A stretch of DNA of 64,000 nt from Anastatus disparis (lineage: Eukaryota > Arthropoda > Insecta > Hymenoptera > Eupelmidae): assembly GCA_017163975.1 (NCBI GenBank), contig JAFFSR010000264.1, positions 7,421,001 to 7,485,000 of the forward strand, read 5' to 3'. Position 1 is the first letter of the stretch. Each line of letters begins with the position of its first letter. A model generated the notes under the pieces. It ran no database searches, was not told the origin of the DNA, and saw nothing but the letters and a program-made list of their open reading frames with translations. Made by a program: the position numbers and the translations under genes. Positions 22,016 to 32,790 of this stretch are shown here, one piece after another.

Positions 22016-22250
22016 TTTAAGGGGATGTAATAGGATATATGATTTCTACATAGTTACCGTTTACATTGCAATTTTCCAAATTTTTTATCTTTATTAAAAA
22101 ATTTTCAGAAATATTTCTATATTAGACTTTTTATTAGTAGGAATAGAAGACTGTAGTATAGAGATATTTTTAACAATCTTGGATTAAGAACCAATAATTT
22201 GGAAAACTGTAATGTCGGTATTTTAATTTCCTTAAAAAAAAATGTTATAA
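22016..22250. repeat. TTAAGGGGA repeat, copy 1 (inverse copy at 50870-51066)
   Basis: TTAAGGGGATGTAATAGGAT then ATATGATTTCTACATA matches, in inverse orientation, sequence at 50870-51066. Shared inner words include CAATTTTCCAAATTTTTTAT and TATTAGACTTTTTATTAGTA with substitutions. The TTAAGGGGATGTA start resembles the TIR of the TTAA element at 43452. Confidence 0.45.
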
Positions 22251-22544
22251 GTCGGTAGAAACTATTATTTATGTTAACTGTATATGTAATGTATTGGAAA
22301 AGGTTATAATAAAAATTGCATCTTTACAAAGGAATGATTAAGGAATGAAATAATTTTTCCCATCCCAAATATATATTAATATAAAAAGCGCCATCTATTG
22401 GCTATAAAAGATTCTACTATTCTACAGTATAAAATATTTATATTTTCTAGAATGTAAAATTAATACAATAATAAAGAAAATAAACTAAATCAGCCAATAA
22501 AAAAGTACTTGTATAACCAGCTATACTCCTTACTTAAATACATA

Positions 22545-23250
22545 CAGTCGGCGATCTGAGTCCCACCTTGACCTCCATCGACTCGCTCATGCGATACCCC
22601 CACTAGCTAAGTAAAAGAATTTGTTTCCAAACATTCTGAGTCTCACCGCTGCTCTATGCGACTTTTTAACTTGTGAAAACGGGTTTATTATTGTTTAATT
22701 TTTTTGTTTAGAATACAATAAATGTTTATTGAAATAAAAGGTAACAAAAAATAGTATTATATTATATAATTTTCATTTATATTTGCTTTAAAAAATATGA
22801 AAATTGAATTTTTTTATTTATAAGTAACATAAATTTAAAATTAAATAATATATTATTTATTGATGAACTAAATACTCATTGTTATTATGAAAATGAAATA
22901 AAATAAGATTCATTCTATCTTTTATTTAAAAAAGATCACGTAAATTTTTAATTAAATAACATTTTATTAAATAATTAAATATATCTAGTTAAATTTTTAT
23001 ATTTTTTTCAGTAAATATAAATGAGAATTATGCAATATTATATTATTTTTGTTACTTTTTATTTCAATAAACATTTTTTGTACTTTACGCAAAAAAATTA
23101 AACTAATGAACCCATTTTTACAAGTTCAAAAATGGCATAGAGCAGCGGAGGGACTCAGAATGTGTGAAAACAAATTCTTTGAGTCAGCAAGTGGGGATAA
23201 CGTACGAGCAAATCGATGAAGGAGAAGGCGGCGGGACTCGGCGTCGACTG
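22545..23250. mobile_element. 706-bp MITE with TA target, nested in the Tc1-like element
   Basis: TA (22543-22544) then CAGTCGGCGATCTGAGTCCC is mirrored by GGGACTCGGCGTCGACTG then TA (23251-23252). The arms of more than 200 bases include GAATTTGTTTCCAAACATTC and its diverged inverse GAATGTGTGAAAACAAATTC. No coding capacity. A CAG start with TA target fits a pogo/Tigger- or Tc1-type family. Confidence 0.65.
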
Positions 23251-24635
23251 TATTATAAAAAAAGTCGATTTTGTCCGAGTTTATTTTTCGAACGTTTATA
23301 ATTCTGCACATACGAAACATAGGAGAAAGTTGCTCGTTATCAGATTTTTAGGAAATTTCCTCTTCTCTAAAATGCTTTGCGTATTTTCTTGATCCATCAT
23401 CCAAAATTTCCCAAAAAGTTACAAATAATTGATTAACAAGAAAAAAATCTGAAAATTTTTTTTTTTAATACGTCAAAATATTATATTTTTTAATAAAAAA
23501 TGGCAATATGCCTGACATAAATCGATAGTATTCATCGAGATCTTTCAAAATCTTTTTTATTTTTTTCAATTGGTCAAGCCGTTTTGGAGTTATGACTTTT
23601 TGAAGTTCGACTGCTTTCAATAAGAATGTTTCCAAACTCGTGAGCGGTATATTTAAAATTTGCAAATGATAACAATTCTATGACATTTACTTTTAAATTA
23701 TTTTTTTTTAAATTATATTATAAAATAATATATTAAATAATAAATTTAAAAAATTCAAATGTTATATTCAAATTTCTTAGCTCATAACAGCTCAATGAAA
23801 ATAATTATCCATAAGTCTGGCAAGTAATTTTGTAAATTTTAAACAAGATTCAAAATATTTTGGTATATTCGAAAATAAATAATAAAAAATAGATAAGTAA
23901 TACAATTTTGACAGTATAATAAAATATTAAAAAAAATATATATATATTATAATGACGCAGTTAAAATACAAACAATAAGAATTTTAATTCACATAATAAT
24001 AACAGCATACATATACAGTGGAGTCCAATAAAACGGAACCACCCTTGAGGAATGAAGTACTAACTTAAAAGTTTTGTATCTTGCCAAATAATGGTCGTAC
24101 AGAATTGTGCGATCACTCATTTGAAAGGTATTTGTAAGAACTTTTTAATGTTATATTGGTAATTTAATTTTAGGTAAATATCTGGAAAATATCATGACTT
24201 AAAAATTGAAGAAAAAAAATAATTGTATTTTTGCTTTTGCTGAAATTTAAAACATTTTTTGAAAAATGATGGTAGAAAAATTTTACAGAGCTTGAGGGTT
24301 TAAAGGTATTTTGCTGAACTTTAAAATTATTTTATTCCTACCTCAACAGTAATGGCCACTTTATTAACTCTAAGAGCGGACTGAAAGTAAGATATAACTG
24401 TCTTCTAAAATATTTACGGGAGTAAAGTATCTCACTCCCGCAAAAGCGGGAGTAAAGTACTTTATTCACGCTTAATAACAAGTTAATGAATTCCAATAAT
24501 TTTGCTTAAAATCTTTGAAAAAATAATAAATTTTTATAAAAATTAATATTTTGAAAAAATTTTATTATTATATTTTTAAAATAATTTAAATAAAATAGTA
24601 TATTACACACCAAGAAAGGTAAAATATTGGCGAGT

Positions 24636-24696
24636 CCATAGTACATATAATTGCCACCTCGAGTCAAAGGCGAGGGTGGTAAATATGTGCTATGGG
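24636..24696. other. Hairpin, GGTGGTAAATATGTGCTATG stem
   Basis: CCATAGTACATATAATTGCC then ACC pairs with GGTGGTAAATATGTGCTATG then G. A roughly 22-bp stem with few mismatches around CTCGAGTCAAAGGCGAG. Confidence 0.5.
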
Positions 24697-24747
24697 GTTG
24701 CCATTTTACCTCCCATGAAGTGTATACTATTTTTCGTCAAACCCGGG

Positions 24748-24799
24748 CCGAAACTATGACTTTTGTTTCTCGGCGCCGGGACAAAAGTCGTAGTTTCGG
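24748..24799. other. Hairpin, CCGAAACTATGACTTTTGT stem
   Basis: A 19-base arm CCGAAACTATGACTTTTGT pairs with ACAAAAGTCGTAGTTTCGG with one mismatch. The loop is TTCTCGGCGCCGGG, itself a GCGCC dyad. Much more GC-rich than the flanks. Confidence 0.55.
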
Positions 24800-25589
24800 T
24801 AAGGGTATGGCGAAAAAGAAATTTTTTCTTAAAACATATGTAGTTGACATTTGAATTTAATAGTTACAATATTTGATTATTGAATTATTAACAATATTAA
24901 TTAAAATTTATAATAAAATATATAAAACTTTAAAAATACAAATTTAAATTCATTACAGTTACTTTAAACTTAACGTTTTAAAGATTTTATTCGTAAAAAT
25001 AAATATACTTCAATTGAGCCCGCTTTTTCGCAGTTAATAAAGTGGCCACGGTTGGGGTAAGAATAAAGTAAAATATGCAACACGAGAATAAAGTATATTA
25101 TTCTCCCTCAGGAATTTATGCCCCTCGCTTCCCTTCGCTACGCTTGGATTGCAAACTTCTCTGCGGGAGAAATATGCGACTTTTCTCTCTAGTTGCATAA
25201 TGTACTATTGTATTTTTTTTCCTAGGTCCAAAATTGACCGAGATATGGCGATTTTTGTACAAAAATAGATTTCAATTTTTTCTACATCTTCTTAATTACG
25301 GGAGATACGGAAAAATGCCAAATTAAAAAAAGTATATTATTGCATGTGAAATCACCTTAAATTTCTTCAAAACGTTCTGAGCACTTTAATTTTTTTGTAT
25401 AGTTGCGGTATTCTTATACACGTATATACGAATACGATAGGATCAATATACATATTTTTAAGAATTGATTTGAACTATTTTATTTTTTATATATATGATG
25501 ACTTTTATATTGTTAAAATGAAAAAGTTACTTACTTAACGATTATTTAATTTATTTCAGAATTTTAAGTAAACTGTAAACTTACAATTA

Positions 25590-25930
25590 TCATTAAAAGA
25601 AATATTAATGTCGATCAAAACTCTATTTTATTGTAAAATTTCAGAAAAAGAAATGTATTAGCTTTTAGTATTTATCATGAAAATTATTCGGTTGAATTGT
25701 TGAATAAAGTCATTCATTAGTTATTGAGAATTTTGGGTTCCAATATTATATATTCAAACTTTTCGATTTTGTACCAGAAATTCAAAATTCTTACATAGTA
25801 AAAATTAATTTATTTAAAAACCTAACTAAATAACCTTCATACTACAAGCTAATACATAACTTTTTCTGAAATTTGACAATAAAATGAAGAGATAGTTAAT
25901 ATTAAAGAAGGTGTAGTGTCCATTTTACAT
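25590..25930. mobile_element. Diverged copy of the 43452-43820 TTAA element
   Basis: It shares ATTCATTAGTTATTGAGAATTTTGG, split here by mismatches, and TTCATACTACAAGCTAATAC, and ends GGTGTAGTGTCCATTTTACA, as at 43795-43815. The expected final CCCCTTAA is replaced by the start of the palindromic element at 25933. Confidence 0.45.
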
Positions 25931-26218
25931 CTTAGTCTAGTTGCCAGAGGGGTCACCGTGGCCTTTTTAATTTAGATGGGAACACTAAGATTTTTTTAAT
26001 GTATTTTGACTCGCTGAACACGAATATCGATATTATTTTACGATCTGACAGTCGAGGGATTTGTTATAAACAATTTAAATGTTTAAAGCGTTGTATCTTT
26101 TGAACTAAAAGTGATGGAAAGATGTGACTAGGTAAGTTTTGTTTATTATCCATAAGAAAAAAATCGATTTTTCATTTATCTAGATAAAGTTATTAAAACC
26201 GGAGATATTGTTAATTAA

Positions 26219-26603
26219 GAGCAGGCCGGATTCGCTGTCCTTGTCTAATTGGCATTTTTGTTATTTACTCAAGTATTAATCGGTGTATCTGCAAATTGAA
26301 GGTTAAGCGCAATAGATATTATTATTACAAATATTTATGCACAAGAGAAAAAAAATCTATTGCTTTGTTTTTGAGAAAAGTAAGGAACGCGAAAATATTA
26401 TAAACATAATCTTTTACTTCGGCGTTCCTTACTTTTCTCAAAAACAAATCGGTAGATTTTTTTTTTCTTGTGCATTGATATTCATAATAATAATATCTAT
26501 TGCGATCAACCTTTATTTTGAAGATACACCGATTAATACTTGAGAAAATAACAAACAACTCAATTGTTACTCGGTCGGTATCAGGTTCTACTCCGGCCTG
26601 CTG
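26219..26603. mobile_element. 385-bp MITE with TTAA target duplication
   Basis: TTAA (26215-26218) then GAGCAGGCCGGA is mirrored by TCCGGCCTGCTG then TTAA (26604-26607). CTGTCCTTGTCTAAT follows the TIR. The interior is a long hairpin around a GTAAGGAACGC stem. The opposite arm of the host palindrome (near 28215-28240) reads straight through one TTAA, a preserved empty site. The TTAA target and GAG start suggest a Kolobok-like, less likely piggyBac-like, element. Confidence 0.8.
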
Positions 26604-27131
26604 TTAAGTGCAAAAAGTCGGCGCAACGTCGAGGCGCCCAGACAAATTCAACTATAACTCAGTTTCTAATGAATATTTTTCAATGACTGAGGTCTTATTT
26701 TAAAGGTAAAAGTGTATCCTATATTTATATGTGATAAAAAACTATTTTTATTGATATAGAAACAAGCGGAAACCGAAAAATGTCGATATTTTTGCTGTTT
26801 TTTTGTTAGTCTATTTGTTTATAAGAGTATAAATGAATGTTCCGGGTCAAAAACTTACTTAAAAATTACACGTAGCGATGGGGTTTTACTTCTAGATTAA
26901 TACCCATTTTGATTTTTGAAAAAATATTGTATACAAAAATATTGTCATCGATGGCAATGAAACGCATCTCTCGGAGATTGCTTTTACCCGTTCTAAATTG
27001 TCATACACTAATTTTGAGAGTGAATTGTCGACAAGTTAGTAACTCTTTTAATTATCAGCACATTTGTTTTTGAAATAGTCTACAAAACGTCTAATAATAA
27101 ATACAACGATATAATTCATGATTAATCGTAA

Positions 27132-27395
27132 TATTTACAAGTTTGTATTAATAAGGCAGCAATCAAACTTGATCCGACTTTGTTCGGTTTTGTTGAAGAA
27201 GATGGAAATTTGAAAATACAAAAATGTACAACTATGCTACCTCCGACTGATGAATTATTGCCGCCTTGCAATTGTAAAGTTTGCAGCACAAAAGCATGCC
27301 CTTGTCATAAGAAAGGTTCAAAATTTTGTTCATTCTGTGCGTGCATGAAAAATAAGTTTTGTAAAAATCCAACAAACAATGAAAAAAACATTTAA
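27132..27395 (+). pseudogene. Cysteine-rich (CXC-like) C-terminal domain of a transposon protein
   Basis: Open from a TAA at 27129-27131 to a TAA ending at 27395, with no good start codon upstream, so this is the 3' part of a longer gene. The C-terminal half carries twelve cysteines in a CxCxxC, CxC and CxxCxC spacing, including CNCKVCSTKACPC. This resembles the TSO1/tesmin-type CXC repeats that end many arthropod transposon-associated proteins. The segment before it, with FGFVEEDGNLKI and MLPPTDELLPP, is typical of the acidic/proline linker preceding such a domain. It lies between the arms of the palindromic element and was probably the tail of its parent's protein. A diverged homologue lies at 29578-29667 in the sister element. 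Confidence 0.5.
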
Positions 27396-28526
27396 ATATT
27401 ATTTAAGTATACAAATGTCTATGTAAATACTTATTAATAAAGGAAAATCTTGAATTTACAGTTGATAGATAGATTTAACGGTATCATAATCTCATTGCTT
27501 TGGTGAAAACGTCCGTCACAGTGCGGCATGTACATTATTGTAGCCAGAAAAAATGTTATTTCTGTTTATGTCTTGTAATAAATAAAATTGTTCGATTGAT
27601 ATGTAAATTAAATAAAAGTTTTTCTCCGTGAATTCTATCAAAACTCGTGTAACGATCATATAAATTAAAATTTTATAAACATATTTGAAAAAACAATGTG
27701 CTGATAATTAACAAAGTTACTAACTTGTCGACAATTCACTCTCAAAATTAGTGTATGACAATTCAAAACGGGTAAAAGTAATCTCCGAGAGATGCCTTTC
27801 TTAGCCATTGATGACGGCTGCTCGGCGGATGCTGCGCCCCAACGCATCGCCGCGGCGCGAGCGATCGTTAAAACATCGATAACTTTAATTGTATTCAATA
27901 TTTTTTCAAAAATCAAAATGGGTATTAATCTAGAAATAAAACCTCATTGTTACGTGTAATTTTTAAGTAAGTTTTTGACCCGGAACATTTATTTATACTC
28001 CTATAAACAAATAGACTAACAAAAAAACAGCAAAAATATCGACATTTTTCGATTCCTGCTTGTTTCTTATCGATAAAAATGGTTTTTTATCACATATAAA
28101 TGTAGGATACACTTTTACCTTTAAAATAAGACTTCAGCCGATGAAAAATATTCATTACAAACTGAGTTATAGTTGAATTTGTCCGGGCGCCTCGACGTTG
28201 CGCCGACTTTTTGCACTTAATTAACAATATCTCCGGTTTTAATAACTTTATCTAGATAAATAAAAAATCAATGTATTTGTTATGGATTAAGGAACAAAAC
28301 TTACCTAGTCACATTTTTCCATAATTTTTAATTCAAAAGATACAACGCTTTAAACATTTAAATTGTTTATAACAAATTACTCGACTATCAGATCGTAAAA
28401 CACTATCGATATTCGTGTTCAGCGAGTCAAAATACATAAAAAAAATCTTAGTGTTCCCATCTAAATTAAAAAGGCTACGGTGACCCCTCTGGCGACTAGA
28501 CTATCTCTTTAAAATGTGGAATTGTA

Positions 28527-28653
28527 AATCATGTTTTTACATCAGATGTTTTTAATCTTGGACAGTTGTACATGGCTATGTTCAGAGTTCGATGTCATCA
28601 TTTATTCTACTTGAAAATCAAAGACGACCTAAGAACGGAAAAGCTAGTAGTTT
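28527..28653 (+). pseudogene. Fragment resembling the C-terminus of a PIF1/Helitron helicase
   Basis: Frame 28527-28653 reads TSDVFNLGQLYMAMFRVRC, which resembles the last conserved helicase motif (QLYVALSRVRS-like) of PIF1 and Helitron helicases. It then stops at a TAG. No Walker motifs are nearby; the rest has been lost, possibly with insertion of the palindromic element that ends 24 bases upstream. Another helicase fragment, the N-terminal part, is at 63451-64000, but they are 35 kb apart and need not belong together. Confidence 0.4.
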
Positions 28654-29577
28654 TTGGATGTCAATCGTAGCTAAAACTAGAGTAAAAAAAAATATTTGGA
28701 GTGAACTTAATACGTTACATATTCAAAAACAAGCATCAACGATAATTTGGAGACACTTACATTTAAAACTTATGTTAAAATTCTAATATTAACCACATCT
28801 AGTTGCCAAAAAGGAAACAATCACAATGATCATACTCGATCGTACGTACAATATGTCATATCGCAATGGCACTACAGAGATCGTTTGTGTGACCAATACA
28901 ATGAATTATAAAAGGTCACTATCTATAATTAAATACTAATATCAAATCCATCTCTATCCACGGCTACAAAATAACATTAAGATTTATTGAAATTTGTATT
29001 AGTCTAGGCGCCAGATAGGTCACAATGGCCTCTTTAATTTAGATTGACCCACCAAGGCTTTTTTAATGTATTTTTACCTCCTGAATACGAAAATCGATGG
29101 TGGATTTCGATCCGGATGTCGAATAAATTGTTATAAACAATTTAATTGTTTATAACGCTATAACGATTAAACAAAAAGAGATACAAAAATCTTGTTGAAT
29201 ACTTTTTTTGCGGATTTTTAAAACAAATACACTTGATTTTGAATCATGCTATTTCGTTAATTACAACTTGAGATATTGTTAATTTATTGCAAATTGACGA
29301 GATAAACTCGTCGCGCTTGATAAAATTCGACTATATCTCGGGATTGATAAGGTCTCATTTTAAAGGTAAAAGTATTTTCCACAAAATTATACTACTTGAA
29401 GCTATTTATAAACATCGGTAAACAAAGGGAGACTGATCAAAACGAAAATTAAAGCACTTTTTTTGCTATTTCAATTGTTTATAACGCTACAACGTTTAAA
29501 AAAAACAGATACAAAAATTTCGTGAAATACTTTTTTTGCGGCTTTTTAAAACAATTTTTCCACCTGTTGATGACTAA

Positions 29578-29667
29578 GTGCAACCGTATCATTGCAAAGT
29601 TTGTGATACAAAAGCTTGCTTTTGTAAAAAAAAACATCATCAAAATAATACATGTAAAAATAAGTAA
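29578..29667 (+). pseudogene. CXC-like remnant homologous to 27132-27395
   Basis: Thirty codons ending in TAA read YHCKVCDTKACFCKKK then end in TCKNK, aligning with the CNCKVCSTKACPCHKK stretch of the first copy. A stop (29575-29577) lies just upstream, and several cysteines of the second half are missing. Too short and too damaged to function. Confidence 0.5.
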
Positions 29668-29999
29668 ATTATCCTAAAGTTGAAGAAATCAAATAATTTT
29701 TTTAAAAATATTTCAATGTTACCTCTTCATTTATGTATATTTCATTATTTATTCATCACTATTAATAAAAATAGATTGATAGATTTCATTTTTGTACCTA
29801 ATTTTTTACGGGTTTATACCGATAATTTGCAATAAATTAACCATATTTCAATTTGTAATTAACGAAGCAGTATGATTCAAAATCAGGTGTATTTGTTTTA
29901 AAAAGCCGCAAAAAAAGTATTCTACAAGATTTTTGTATCTCTTTTTGTTTAAACGTTGTAGCGTTATAAACAATTGAAATAGCAAAAAAAGTGCTTTAA

Positions 30000-30378
30000 G
30001 AGGAGGCCGTATAGCTCTGTCCTTGTCTAATCTAAATTTTCGTTATTATTAATAAATTAAATATTGTTTTATAAAAGTAAGGGTATAGCCCAATAGATTT
30101 CAGAACAACCAACCGATCCTATTCTATGAAAAAACATAAAATTTTCATTAGTTTTCAAGTGAGGTTCGAAACGGAATAACAGCTATCAAATTCAATTGTT
30201 TGTCCATTTCAGACTTTACTCGGAAACTAATGAAAATTTTTTATTTTTTCATGAAAGAGGAACGTTTGCTCGTCCTGAAATCTTTTGGGCTATACCCTTA
30301 CTGTTGTATGACAATATTTAATTTATTAATAACAATGAAAATTCAGATTAGATAAAGATAGAGCTATACGGCCTCTTC
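30000..30378. mobile_element. 379-bp MITE with TTAA target duplication
   Basis: TTAA (29996-29999) then GAGGAGGCCGTATAGC is mirrored by GCTATACGGCCTCTTC then TTAA (30379-30382). CTCTGTCCTTGTCTAAT follows the TIR. The opposite arm of the host palindrome (29441-29460) keeps the unoccupied site with one TTAA at 29449-29452. The interior is a hairpin around GAAAACTAATGAAAATTTT-like arms. Confidence 0.8.
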
Positions 30379-30887
30379 TTAATTCTCATTTTGATCAGTC
30401 TCCCTTTGTTTATCGATGTTTATAAATAGATTTAAGTAGTATAGTTTTGTAAAAAATACTTTGACCTTTAAAATGAGACCTTAATCGATCAAAAATGTTA
30501 GATAGAACCCGAGATATACTCGAATTTTATCAAGCGCGACGAGTTCATCTCGTCAATTTGCAATAAATTAACAATATCTCAAGTTGCAATTAACGAAACA
30601 GCATGATTTAAAATCGGGTGTATTTGTTTTAAAAATTAATACATTAAAAAAACCTTGGTGGGTCAATCTAAATTAAAGAGGCCACTGTGACCTATCTGGC
30701 ACCTAGACTATATTTAAGAAAAATTTATAATAATTTTTTTAATTATTTGTATCAAGAATTCTATTAACAGCATTAGGAGCTGTATGAATGTAAAGCATTT
30801 CAGCAGTCTTTTTTTATAATTACACAGCCACATAAAAACAAAAGTCAAAACCCAAGAACCAGATCATATAGATTTCATGTTTTTTAG

Positions 30888-31075
30888 GTCGCTGAATCCA
30901 AATCCGAGGTCAGTTTGACCCCATCACGTCAGGGTCCAGGTCATTTCAAGGTAAAATCTGCAAAAATAGCGAAATCCTAAGTTTTAGCAGTGCATTGTTA
31001 AGTTTTTAGTGTTGCTGAATCCAAACCTGGAGTCAGTTTGACCCCATAAGGTTAGGGTCAAAGTCATTTTGAAGT
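30888..31075. repeat. Direct repeat with GAGGTCAGTTTGACCCCAT
   Basis: GCTGAATCCAAATCCGAGGT then CAGTTTGACCCCATCACG at 30891 recurs at 31014 as GCTGAATCCAAACCTGGAGT then CAGTTTGACCCCATAAGG, a period of about 123. Each is followed by AGGGTC and AGGTCATTT-like words. The GGTCA half-sites resemble nuclear receptor elements by chance or otherwise. Non-coding. Confidence 0.55.
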
Positions 31076-31467
31076 CAAATGATCTCTTGTACAAGGTCGT
31101 CCAAGGTTTAATAAGTATTTTGAATTTTATGATATTCAATTTATTCCTTTCTACTATACCTTAAACATTTGTCAGTAAATAACCGATGCAAAGGCTTCCT
31201 TCTACGTTTTTTTCAGTAGTTTTAGAATCATTTTTCAACATTCAGCAGTATGCCAGCATGGCGACATCTGATCAGCCCTGATGGCGCTATTTCATTATTT
31301 TGATATCTTAATGATTATGTGGGAAAAGTAATTTATAACTCATTAGGCAATCCATTTCGTTAAAGTTCTGTTATTTTTGAGACAATTACTTTGTATCTGC
31401 GAACAGTATCGTCAAATGCTTATCAAGTGGAATAAAACAAAAAAAAAGACAATCTTCAATTTAATAC

Positions 31468-31655
31468 GCACATAGAAACATACACAGTGGCACGAATACA
31501 AAATGACACACTTTTTAACTGACGTGAACACTTTTACTAATACACACATACACACTATATATACGTACACAGAAACATACACAGTGGCACGAATACAAAA
31601 CGACACACTTTTAAATTAACGTGAACCCTTTTACTATTACGCATACACACGATAT
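31468..31655. repeat. 100-bp tandem duplication beside a CA array
   Basis: ACATACACAGTGGCACGAAT then ACAAAATGACACAC appears at 31479 and 31579 with few differences. It runs into the CA-rich array. Confidence 0.6.
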
Positions 31656-31952
31656 ATACGCACACACATACACGCACATACATACTCACACATACCATAC
31701 ACACACACACAACACACACTCATACACACTCACATAATACATAGAAAAACAAATACACACACACCTACATAATATATACATACACAAATACACCCATGCA
31801 CAAAACACGCGCGCACACACGCACATACACACACAGGCATTCACGCGCACACACACACATACGCGCGAGCACACACACACACACACACATACGCGCGAGC
31901 ACGCACACACACACACACACACATACGCGCGCGCGCGCACACACTAATAACA
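31656..31952. repeat. CA/GT microsatellite block
   Basis: Mixed (CA)n, ACACATA and CGCGCGCACA units. Minus-strand frames giving Cys/Val-rich peptides are artefacts of the repeat. Confidence 0.9.
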
Positions 31953-32333
31953 CATTCACACTCTAATTATGATTAAATTTTGTTGAATATTATAAAATTA
32001 AAACGTTATATTAATAAATTGAATTATGTGAAAACGGTTATTAATCACAATGGATGATGTATTTTTAAAATGTCTGAATCAAAATAAACAAAACTATTCT
32101 TATTTAATATATGAAATAATAATCGAATTAATTGTTGACAATCACTTTACACAAAAATACATTTGATCCTATATATTTATGTAAGTATTTGTATTTAAAC
32201 AGAAAGTAATTACTTTGGAATTTTTCAAAAAATTATTTAAACGTTAACATTGTAATATATTACTGACGTTTCATCTAAAAAAAATGATGATCATTTTTAA
32301 AAATTCAAATCAAATAAATCTTAATTTTAACGC

Positions 32334-32336
<3 letters not shown>
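31953..32336. other. AT-rich stretch, nothing recognised
   Basis: No open frame, repeat or palindrome that I can support. Confidence 0.4.
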
Positions 32337-32373
<37 letters not shown>

Positions 32374-32790
32374 GTTGTGAGAAAAATTTTTACAACCAAG
32401 CTCTTCCTCTTGTCTTCTTTTTCTCTTCCCTTTACCGTATTTTGATCCTCATTTTTCATTTTTTTTACATTATTTTACGTTATTTTTGTCTCTTCCTTTT
32501 CTCTTCTTATCTTCCTCTTCTCTTCATTTACTTGTTATTTTCTACTCCTCACTTCTTCATTTCCTCTTCCCTCACACCTCCTTAAAAAATCCTCAACTTT
32601 TTTCCATTATTTATACGTTATTTTAAGTAATTTTAAAGCTTCCTTAGGTAATCTATCAGAAATCCACAAATTTTTCCCTGTCTTTTTAACATTATCTTAC
32701 GTTATTTTACGTTGTTTTAGCTCTTCCTTAACTCATCCTCCTTATTCCTCGATTCATATGTGGAGACGATTAATTAGGTGACATATTAAC
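32337..32790. repeat. (TA)n-headed pyrimidine-rich repeat, copy 1
   Basis: (TA)n at 32337-32366, then ATATAGTTGTGAGAAAAATT and TTTACAACCAAGCTCTTCCT, then CTTCC/TTTTC-rich DNA with TTATTTTACGTTATTTT. The same order of words follows (TA)n at 62341-62800. GTTGTGAGAAAAATTTTTAC then AAC is a near-perfect hairpin at the junction. Interspersed family, type unknown. Confidence 0.55.

Larger units (their letters stand above)
21389..23647. mobile_element. Tc1-like element with long TIRs
   Basis: TA (21387-21388) then CCGCTCAAAAGTTTGGAAAC is mirrored by GTTTCCAAACTCGTGAGCGG then TA (23648-23649). The TIRs run about 350 bases, for example CAAAACGGCTTGACAAATTG against its complement at 23567. CTCAAAAGTTTGGAAAC is a common Tc1-like terminus in animals. 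No transposase frame survives; the interior holds a CACGTG dyad, a TTAAGGGGA repeat and a nested MITE. Confidence 0.7.
24340..25080. mobile_element. Inverted-repeat element with structured GC-rich core
   Basis: CCTCAACAGTAATGGCCACT then TTATTAACT (24342-24370) pairs with AGTTAATAAAGTGGCCACGG then TTGGGG (25036-25062). Inside are GGGAGTAAAGTA motifs and, in the middle, two strong hairpins listed separately. The element boundaries are approximate. Confidence 0.4.
25933..28503. mobile_element. 2.6-kb palindromic element with TAGTCTAG ends, copy 1
   Basis: TAGTCTAGTTGCCAGAGG (25933) is mirrored by CCTCTGGCGACTAGACTA (to 28503). The arms of about 1 kb match closely, interrupted in the left arm by a MITE (26219-26603). 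TCT flanks both ends (25930-25932 and 28504-28506), a candidate 3-bp target duplication. The middle carries the C-terminus of a cysteine-rich protein. The right arm has about 110 GC-rich bases (27790-27890) that the left arm lacks. The superfamily is unknown. Confidence 0.7.
29000..30710. mobile_element. 1.7-kb palindromic element with TAGTCTAG ends, copy 2
   Basis: TAGTCTAGGCGCCAGATAGG (29000) is mirrored by CCTATCTGGCACCTAGACTA (to 30710). The ends and subterminal TCTTTAATTTAGAT match the 25933 element, so this is the same family. TAT flanks both ends (28997-28999 and 30711-30713), a candidate 3-bp target duplication. A MITE interrupts the right arm. A broken CXC-type coding remnant sits between the arms. 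Confidence 0.7.

Noticed and set aside
24013..24045. Tc1-like terminus CAGTGGAGTCCAATAAAACG
   Set aside because: It looks like a Tc1-type end, but I found no inverse partner up to 25.5 kb, so I do not call an element.
26325..26558. Overlapping open frames on both strands
   Set aside because: They lie in the inverted arms of the TTAA MITE, where both strands mirror each other.
31686..31959. Cys/Val-rich minus-strand frames
   Set aside because: Translation of a CA microsatellite.
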